Positions 60,020 to 64,000 of a stretch of DNA of 64,000 nucleotides are shown in pieces. Origin of the DNA: Microvirga splendida. Its GTDB lineage: Bacteria > Pseudomonadota > Alphaproteobacteria > Rhizobiales > Beijerinckiaceae. Under the pieces are notes generated by a model. The model had not been told where the DNA came from, ran no database searches, and saw only the letters and a list, made by a program, of their open reading frames with translations. The stretch lies in NCBI RefSeq assembly GCF_016427565.1, contig NZ_JAELXT010000016.1, forward strand, positions 40,079 to 104,078, given 5' to 3'. Made by a program: the position numbers and the translations under genes. How positions within the stretch are numbered: position 1 is the first letter of the stretch; every line of letters starts with the position of its first letter.

Positions 60020-61312
60020 ATGCTTTCCAAGCGCTTCGTTCGACCATCCCTTCTGGCGCTGGCCCTTGGAGCCGGCCTTGCCGTGCCCGCATCGGCCCAG
60101 ATCGCCCAGCGTCCATACCTCGCAAGCGACGCCGCTCCCTGGAGTAACAACGAGCTTTATCGGGGCGGCTGGAGCGCCGAGCGGCTCATGGACAACGCCG
60201 ACGTGATCGGTGCCAACGGCGAGGAGATCGGCAGCATCGAGAACATCATCGTCGGCCAGCAGGGCCGCATTCTCGGCATCGTTGCCGAGGTCGGCGGGTT
60301 CTGGGACATCGGCGACACCCATGTGTTCGTGCCCTGGGATCAGGTTCGTGTCAGCGCCAACCTCGAACGGGTCGCCGTGCCGATCACGGAGGATAACGCC
60401 GACGACTACGCCTATGCCGCCAACGACGTCCTGACACGCTTCGGCGCGAACCGCACCCAGGTGGTGGACGACGACCTCGAGACCGGCGCGACGATCTGGA
60501 AGGCCACGGACGTGATCGACGACTATGCCTATCTCAACGACCGGCGCGCCTATGGCTATGTCAACGACCTGATCTTTTCGGCCGACGGCAATCTGCGGGC
60601 TGTGATCGTGAATGTCGGCAGCGCCTGGGGCGGCGGCTATCGCGCAATGCCTTTCACCGGCTATGGCGCCAACTGGAATCCGGGAACGTCCGATCTCTAT
60701 CTCGGCTACGGCCAGGCGGATGTCGCGGAACTGGAGCGCTTCGACTACGACCGCATGCGCGGCACGGCGATGGTGAGCAACCGGGCAAGGACCAATGCTT
60801 CCGCTCAGGCCGTGGGCGAGCGCGCCAACGTGACCGGGGCGGTTGCGACCCAATGGACCTTCAGGAACATTGATTCCGACGGCAACCTCGAGCTGACCGA
60901 TCGCGAATTCTCCCGGATCAGCGGCAACATCTACACCGGCTGGGACGCCAACCGCGACAGCCGTCTGACCGGGAATGAGTTCTACACCGGGCTCTACGGC
61001 GTGTTCGACGAGAACCGTGACCGGCGCGTCACGCAGAACGAGTTCAACCGGGGCTGGCGCAACTGGGGCATCAGCGACCAGCAGATCTCCTACGGGATGT
61101 TCGACGCGAACAGTGACGGCATCCTCGATCAGAACGAGTTCCGGACAGGATTCGACCGCATCGGTTACTACGACCGCTGGGATGCCGACCGGGACGGCGA
61201 CCTTGCCCGGAACGAGTTCGACACCGGCATGTTCGACGTGTGGGATGCGGATTCCGACAATGCCCTCGCTGAGAACGAATTCGGCGAACTGGCCAACCGC
61301 AGCTGGTTCTAG
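60020..61312 (+). CDS. Secreted protein with two PRC-barrel-like domains and six EF-hand-type calcium loops
   Basis: 430 aa. Signal peptide 1-27 (LLALALGAGLAVPASAQ). PRC-like domains at about 55-115 (DNADVIGANGEEIGSIENII) and 155-215 (DDYAYLNDRRAYGYVNDLIF). From 285 on, six EF-hand-like loops follow in a row: DSDGNLELTDREF, DANRDSRLTGNEF, DENRDRRVTQNEF, DANSDGILDQNEF, DADRDGDLARNEF and DADSDNALAENEF, each D-x-[DN]-x-D-x-x-L-x-x-x-E-F. AGGAGG precedes the ATG, and a much longer upstream frame is spurious. Calcium-stabilised envelope attachment is inferred. Confidence 0.87.
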   Translation: MLSKRFVRPSLLALALGAGLAVPASAQIAQRPYLASDAAPWSNNELYRGGWSAERLMDNADVIGANGEEIGSIENIIVGQQGRILGIVAEVGGFWDIGDTHVFVPWDQVRVSANLERVAVPITEDNADDYAYAANDVLTRFGANRTQVVDDDLETGATIWKATDVIDDYAYLNDRRAYGYVNDLIFSADGNLRAVIVNVGSAWGGGYRAMPFTGYGANWNPGTSDLYLGYGQADVAELERFDYDRMRGTAMVSNRARTNASAQAVGERANVTGAVATQWTFRNIDSDGNLELTDREFSRISGNIYTGWDANRDSRLTGNEFYTGLYGVFDENRDRRVTQNEFNRGWRNWGISDQQISYGMFDANSDGILDQNEFRTGFDRIGYYDRWDADRDGDLARNEFDTGMFDVWDADSDNALAENEFGELANRSWF

Positions 61313-61481
61313 GGTCGCTTGAACCCGACGCCTTGCCGCCGGCGGTCGCGCCGGCGGCAAGGCTCACGAACCGGCCCGCAGGAATCTTTGTCCAGTGCCG
61401 TACTGATCCGCAGCCTTGCGCGGATCCGACGGTGGCCGGCGGCTTTTATCTCGATCCGGGGGCATGACAGGAGAGAAAGAA

Positions 61482-62189
61482 ATGCAGAGGAAGTCAGTTG
61501 CCATGTTCGCAGCCGCCTTGCTGGTGGGCTGCGGTTCGAGCGCCGCATTTGCCCAGTCGCAGATGGAGGCAGACCAGACCTTCGGCTCCAACCGGCCGAG
61601 TATCAATCGCGACTGGATCCCCGGCGCGCTGTCGCCTTCTGCGCAGCGTCAGGGCGACTCGATGCAGTACAACCGCGCATGGCCTGCAGGCGACATCTCG
61701 GCGGCCGGGAACTCGTCCGCCCGGGGGCAGGCCAGCAATGCGCAGAGCCGCTTCAACCAGCGCGTCATGCTGCGCCAACAGCTGCGCCAGGCAGGCTTCC
61801 AGAACATCCGCATCCTGAACGCCACCTACCTGGTCCAGGCCCGCACGCCGGACGGCAGAAGCGTGATCATGGTGGTTGACCCGCAGTCCGCGTCCGCGCC
61901 TGAAGCGACCGCCTCGGTCGGCCGGCAGAGCCAGCAGTCCGACTCGAGCAATGCCACCGGGCAAAACCGCAACTCGGCTCCCCTGCTCGACCCCCGCCAG
62001 GTCCGGCTGGACCTTCAGTCGCGCGGGTTCTCCAACATCTCGAACCTGAGCCGGGACGGCTACACCTATACCGCGACTGCGGATTGGCGCGGCCAGGAGA
62101 TGAATGTCCGGGTGGACGGGCGCACCGGCATGATCCTTGAGCCGCGCCCGCTTACGCCAGGCCAGATGCAGGGCCTGCAGAACAATTGA
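61482..62189 (+). CDS. Secreted protein, QNIRIL family, paralogue of 55793-56377
   Basis: 235 aa. Signal peptide KSVAMFAAALLVGCGSSAAFAQ; the Cys in it (VGCGSS) is not in a good lipobox, so I read it as a soluble export signal. First module about 108-146 (MLRQQLRQAGFQNIRILNAT, YLVQARTPDGRSVIMVVDPQ), second about 180-220 (QVRLDLQSRGFSNISNLSRDG, YTATADWRGQEMNVRVDGRTG), matching the order in the 55793 product. A 75-residue Ser/Gln/Asn-rich region precedes them. GGAGAGAAAG stands before the ATG. The two genes bracket the PLD/EEP/EF-hand genes. Function unknown. Confidence 0.78.
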   Translation: MQRKSVAMFAAALLVGCGSSAAFAQSQMEADQTFGSNRPSINRDWIPGALSPSAQRQGDSMQYNRAWPAGDISAAGNSSARGQASNAQSRFNQRVMLRQQLRQAGFQNIRILNATYLVQARTPDGRSVIMVVDPQSASAPEATASVGRQSQQSDSSNATGQNRNSAPLLDPRQVRLDLQSRGFSNISNLSRDGYTYTATADWRGQEMNVRVDGRTGMILEPRPLTPGQMQGLQNN

Positions 62190-62238
62190 CGCGTCGCGGG
62201 AGCAGGCTCTCCGCTTCTCTCCGTTCACTCCTGCACGA

Positions 62239-62276
62239 GATCGCCGCGGCTCCTTCTCAAAGGGGCCGCGGCGATC
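62239..62276. terminator. Hairpin between convergent genes
   Basis: Perfect 12-base arms GATCGCCGCGGC/GCCGCGGCGATC with a 14-base loop. It lies between the stops of 61482-62189 and 62315-62794 and has no U-run, so it may act in both directions with Rho or as a 3' protecting stem. Confidence 0.5.
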
Positions 62277-62314
62277 TGCTGTCGATCCAATGGAACAAGG
62301 AGTCCTCCCGCCTC

Positions 62315-62794
62315 CTACCGGCGGGCTACATTGATGATCTCGGAATCCGCCATCTCGCGGTATTTCTGATCGCGGACATCCCAGTCGGCCGCATTGTCGA
62401 GCTCGGCATCGGTCAGGCCAGGCACGACAAGGCGCCCGCCCTGGGTGTAGAGCCTGTCGGCCGGAAGCGGGAATTCCTTCTCGCCGATGCCGACGAAGCC
62501 GCCGCGCTCGAGCACGATGAACGTGATTCCGTCGGTGACATCGAGCACCACACGTTTCACGCTCCCGAGCATCTCACCGCGCGTTGAATATATCTCGCGG
62601 TTCTCGAGTTCGCCGACGCGCATGGGCTGATAAGGGAGCGGCGCATCGGCCGGAGGCAGCGGGACGCGAGCAGGAGCACCGGGTGCCGGCGATCTCATTT
62701 GGCCTGCATCTTGCGACGGAGCAGTTTGGGCCGCTGCGGTACCGAGACCCGGCATAGCCGCTCCCAGCAGCGCCACCAGAAGAAATCCCTTCAT
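62315..62794 (-). CDS. Secreted PRC-barrel domain protein
   Basis: 159 aa. Signal peptide KGFLLVALLGAAMPGLGTAAAQ, then a Pro-rich spacer and one PRC-barrel-like domain about 55-125 (MRVGELENREIYSTRGEMLG, then VVLDVTDGITFIVLERGGFVGIGEKEFPLP). It is a short relative of the C-terminal domains of the two convergent repeat proteins (compare GGFLGIG...VAFPLERF). I use the ATG at 62794 with TAGGAG 9 bases before it. Function unknown, presumably binding at the envelope. Confidence 0.82.
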   Translation of the reverse strand: MKGFLLVALLGAAMPGLGTAAAQTAPSQDAGQMRSPAPGAPARVPLPPADAPLPYQPMRVGELENREIYSTRGEMLGSVKRVVLDVTDGITFIVLERGGFVGIGEKEFPLPADRLYTQGGRLVVPGLTDAELDNAADWDVRDQKYREMADSEIINVARR

Positions 62795-63182
62795 CGTATG
62801 CAACTCCTAAGGGTCTACTCTTTTTTTGATAAGCATTGCTGCCGATGCTGACGTGGCGTACCAGCCCCGTCCGTGGCAACAGCCTCTATGGCAGGCAACG
62901 GGTCCCGGGGGCGCGCGTTCCCGAGCTTGCGTCGCGCATGAGCGCTGTCCGTACGCTGGAGAACATTGACGGCCGGCGATGGCCCGACGCCTCGGTGGCC
63001 GCATTCATAGAGCGCAACGCGGCACAGTCCTTGAGCATCAATGACCTCAAGAGCTGAGCGGAGGCGACTGCGGTGGCAAGCGAGGAGCTTGCGACCGATC
63101 CACTCAACGCGGATCGATCATTGCAGGAGAGTTGCCACAGAAGGCCTGTCCTCAGGTACGGGCTTTCTGTGGCAGGTCATGA
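62795..63182. other. Intergenic region, 388 bases
   Basis: Upstream of the PRC gene (leftward) and downstream of the glycine-zipper lipoprotein gene. A T-run with AT-rich DNA at 62815-62835 may be part of the PRC gene promoter. A 10-base-arm hairpin (TGCCACAGAA, 63133-63142, with TTCTGTGGCA, 63165-63174) lies next to the lipoprotein stop and may end that transcript. The 73-codon + frame from 62836 lacks a ribosome-binding site. Confidence 0.4.
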
Positions 63183-63446
63183 TCAGCAGCGCTGCAGCTG
63201 GGGATCGCCGTAGACATTATTCAGGCGGCGATTCTTCTGATCGTAAACGTAGCACCATCCGGGCCGGGCCTGGACCTGCTGCGACGTGGTCGCCCCTGCG
63301 ACGGCACCGATGCCTCCGCCGACAACAGCTCCCACAGGGCCGCCGACAATCGCACCCGTAGTCGCGCCGGCGACCGTGCCGGTTGTCGTCGGTGAGCACG
63401 CCGCAACAGCGGCGCAGGCGAGAAGACCGAAAGCAATCTTATACAT
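63183..63446 (-). CDS. Small glycine-zipper lipoprotein
   Basis: 87 aa. Lipobox AAVAAC with Cys17 (MYKIAFGLLACAAVAAC). The mature part has a glycine-zipper membrane segment TTGAIVGGPVGAVVGGGIGAVAGAT, with Gly every fourth residue, followed by QARPGWCYVYDQKNRRLNN and a final Cys. This is the Rick_17kDa/SlyB-like type of outer-membrane lipoprotein with a glycine-zipper hairpin. A stress or envelope-integrity role is usual for such proteins. Confidence 0.82.
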   Translation of the reverse strand: MYKIAFGLLACAAVAACSPTTTGTVAGATTGAIVGGPVGAVVGGGIGAVAGATTSQQVQARPGWCYVYDQKNRRLNNVYGDPQLQRC

Positions 63447-63923
63447 ATGCTGCTCCTATCCGAGAGATGTGTTTCGACCTCTCGGTAGGATAATCATCGT
63501 GCGAGAGGTCTCACGGTTAAGTGGCAGCCCGTTGGGAGGTTTCTCTCAGGGCAGGCGCATGGTCTGCCAGCGTACATAAATCCTCGGTGCAGCAACATCG
63601 CGCTTCTTGGCATGCGCCTGCTTAAGGTTATGGCCGAGGTTTACCCTATAGCGTCGGGAGCTTGGCCGTCGGATTCTGACCGCACGCCCCTTAGGCTTGC
63701 GGAGCACGAGGGGGAGGATCGAGCCGTAGCCGGTCAGGGCCTTAGAGGCTGATCCCGTGTCGCTCGCCCCCATCGCAGCAGCCGGAACCGAACGACCGTG
63801 GCAGAACCGGCTTGACGGGGGACACGATGTATTACAGGAACATGGAAAGGAGCCGGACGGCTCCGGCACCGGCCAAGCAGGAAGTTTCTTCCTCTTGGAC
63901 AGAAGGCAACCCTTCTCCCCGAA
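63447..63923. other. Intergenic region upstream of the tRNA fragment, 477 bases
   Basis: No gene I can support. A 130-codon minus frame (63546-63938) overlaps the tRNA start, is very Arg/Ser/Pro-rich and lacks a ribosome-binding site. A hairpin GGAGCC/GGCTCC is at about 63851-63866. Confidence 0.4.
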
Positions 63924-63961
63924 GGGCCTGTAGCTCAATGGTTAGAGCCGGCCGCTCATAA
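63924..63961 (+). tRNA. 5' half of tRNA-Ile(CAU), interrupted after the anticodon loop
   Basis: GGGCCTG acceptor strand (63924-63930), TA, D-stem GCTC/GAGC (63933-63936, 63945-63948) with loop AATGGTTA, anticodon stem GGCCG (63950-63954) and loop CTCATAA with anticodon CAT at 63957-63959. This start is characteristic of the minor tRNA-Ile whose CAU is modified to lysidine. The next bases GTGCG do not pair with GGCCG and no T-arm or acceptor 3' strand follows in the remaining 39 bases. Either an intron begins here or the gene is truncated; the window ends before it can be decided. Confidence 0.7.
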
Positions 63962-64000
63962 GTGCGCCCAACGAGGCATGTTTTCGTCGCCGCCAAAAGG

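Noticed and set aside
63546..63938. 130-codon minus frame next to the tRNA
   Set aside because: Overlaps the tRNA-Ile 5' end, lacks a ribosome-binding site, and the product is a low-information Arg/Ser/Pro-rich sequence.

Overview
The window looks like chromosomal DNA of a GC-rich alphaproteobacterium of the order Hyphomicrobiales. The glycerol ABC operon in the Rhizobium order (glpSTPQUV), the DUF1194 and extensin-like proteins, a histone-tailed HU protein and many PRC-barrel/BON envelope proteins suggest the Methylobacteriaceae side (Microvirga-like); this placement is inference, with no rRNA marker in the window. I saw no phage, insertion sequence or CRISPR array. Most intergenic spaces are short and many genes overlap by the ATGA/TGATG type of coupling.

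Layout. 1-3.2 kb: first oligopeptide-type ABC importer (binding protein, DppB, partial DppC; continues off the left edge). 3.5-9.2 kb: AMP nucleosidase, a small secreted protein, EttA, a possible structured RNA, and an erythromycin-esterase-family protein. 9.4-11.7 kb: a glycoside-hydrolase/RTX fusion. 11.9-20.4 kb: a peptide uptake and breakdown locus (M29 aminopeptidase, fused ATPase, binding protein, two permeases, M14 peptidase). 20.5-24.8 kb: modABC directly behind msrPQ, so a molybdate importer beside a molybdoenzyme. 24.9-29.6 kb: a sugar ABC importer with NanE and a PP2C-like phosphatase, pointing to amino-sugar use. 29.8-36.4 kb: DEAD-box helicase, PHB-depolymerase-like esterase, VWA/DUF1194 protein, extensin-like protein and HU. 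36.7-43 kb: kdgK-eda, acyl-CoA ligase, crotonase-like protein, AhpD-like protein and a GlcD-type flavoprotein. 43.6-49.7 kb: the complete glycerol importer glpSTPQUV.

49.8-63.4 kb is an envelope-protein cluster: BON, coiled-coil membrane protein, DUF4142/PRC, PRC/PRC, two related QNIRIL proteins, lipoproteins, a phospholipase D family enzyme, a membrane-anchored endonuclease/exonuclease/phosphatase-fold protein, and a PRC plus EF-hand protein. Its most striking feature is a 485-bp, almost perfectly identical inverted repeat lying in frame inside two convergent genes (52403-52887 and 54451-54935). Recombination between the copies would invert 1.56 kb and exchange the C-terminal PRC domains of the two secreted proteins. 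The window ends in the 5' half of a tRNA-Ile(CAU) gene that breaks off exactly after the anticodon loop.

Other points of note: the two ATPases of the glycerol importer carry complementary defects that predict one working and one degenerate ATP site, and stem-loops sit at every junction between binding-protein and permease genes.
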